DNA of 64,000 bases. Origin: Ketobacter sp. MCCC 1A13808 (GTDB taxonomy: Bacteria > Pseudomonadota > Gammaproteobacteria > Pseudomonadales > Ketobacteraceae). The notes under the pieces are model-generated. The model saw only the letters and a program-made list of their open reading frames with translations, had not been told where the DNA came from and did not search any database. The stretch is taken from NCBI RefSeq assembly GCF_009746715.1, contig NZ_VRKW01000017.1, positions 1 through 64,000 on the forward strand, in the 5' to 3' direction. Below are positions 63,723 to 64,000 of this stretch, one piece after another. Position 1 is the stretch's first letter. Each line of letters opens with the position of its first letter. A program made the translations under genes and the position numbers.

Positions 63723-64000
63723 TTGCCACTTGCCATCGTACAAACCCGCGCCCGTGTGGGTATGAATGCCCCTCAGGTAACAGTCGAAGTTCATCTTTCA
63801 AACGGATTGCCCGCCTTTAATATGGTGGGATTACCGGATGCAGCCGTGCGGGAAAGCAAAGAACGGGTCCGCAGTGCCATCCTCAATGCCGGTTTTGATT
63901 TTCCCCAACGCCGTATCACCATTAACCTTGCTCCCGCCGACTTGCCCAAAGACGGTGGCCGCTTTGATCTGCCCATCGCTGTAGGTATTCTGGCAGCTTC
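63723..64000 (+). CDS. comM: ComM/Mg-chelatase-like ATPase, 5' part only
   Basis: The frame opens at TTG 63723 with AAGGA 8 bases upstream and runs off the window. It reads MPLAIVQTRARVG, NMVGLPDAAVRESKERVRSA (in part) and INLAPADLPKDGGRFDLPIA (in part), which is the N-terminal domain of YifB/ComM proteins. ComM is a hexameric helicase that drives branch migration in natural transformation. About 410 residues, including the AAA+ motor, lie outside the window. Confidence 0.9.
   Translation, partial: MPLAIVQTRARVGMNAPQVTVEVHLSNGLPAFNMVGLPDAAVRESKERVRSAILNAGFDFPQRRITINLAPADLPKDGGRFDLPIAVGILAA

Overview
The window looks like chromosome from a marine-type gammaproteobacterium. The core genes point that way: ubiK, comM, glnK-amtB, speA-speE, a PA2778/PA2779-like pair, a BCCT transporter and an MMPL-type exporter. 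No rRNA or tRNA gene was seen, so the genus cannot be fixed; an oceanospirillalean or Ketobacter/Alcanivorax-like host is only a guess.

Bases 1-665 hold an IS66-family remnant that has cut off the 3' end of a small gene. Bases 1061-23285 form a roughly 22.2 kb genomic island inserted inside yjbQ. A 13-bp direct repeat (CATCGCTTCCTTC at 1061-1073 and 23273-23285) lies at the same codons of both yjbQ copies. At the right end the 5' part of yjbQ is cut off (23259-23537). At the left end a full-length hybrid yjbQ is rebuilt, with its 5' part supplied by the island and its 3' part lying outside the repeat. Next to the rebuilt gene lie three tandem tyrosine recombinases and a small coiled-coil protein, an arrangement like Tn554 tnpA/tnpB/tnpC. 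The third recombinase carries an in-frame TAA between the catalytic His and Arg of its H-x-x-R box.

The rest of the island is a 12-gene defence array on the + strand (7080-22075), between one good promoter candidate and one strong terminator. In order it holds a half-size HsdS-like protein, HsdM, HsdS, an AAA ATPase with a PIN nuclease, HsdR, a YgjP-like zinc protease, a complete type II CBASS operon (HNH-SAVED effector, CD-NTase, E1-E2 Cap2, JAMM Cap3) and a DEDDh exonuclease. A restriction-controller-like XRE regulator, a divergent 93-aa orphan with a good promoter, and a 50-aa antitoxin-like ORF close the island.

From 23.5 kb onward the sequence is ordinary chromosome: DUF523, an MscS channel with a BON domain, a 2188-aa hybrid kinase with two complete kinase/receiver sets, a lipid-related block (acyltransferase-like, sterol desaturase-like, RND/MMPL exporter), and a four-gene + strand operon (coiled coil, OmpA-like, Rab/Ras-like GTPase, GGDEF-EAL). 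After these come TPMT, an AsmA-like protein, a BCCT transporter, a hot-dog protein and a secreted HExxH protein with a hexanucleotide repeat tract. The right end carries polyamine and nitrogen genes (Fe-ADH, ALDH, glutamine-synthetase-like, speA, speE, amtB, glnK), then ubiK, the PA2779/PA2778-like pair and the start of comM.

The most interesting parts are the yjbQ-targeting island with its restored target gene and nonsense-mutated recombinase, the ATPase-PIN pair nested inside a type I restriction locus, and the small-GTPase/c-di-GMP operon.
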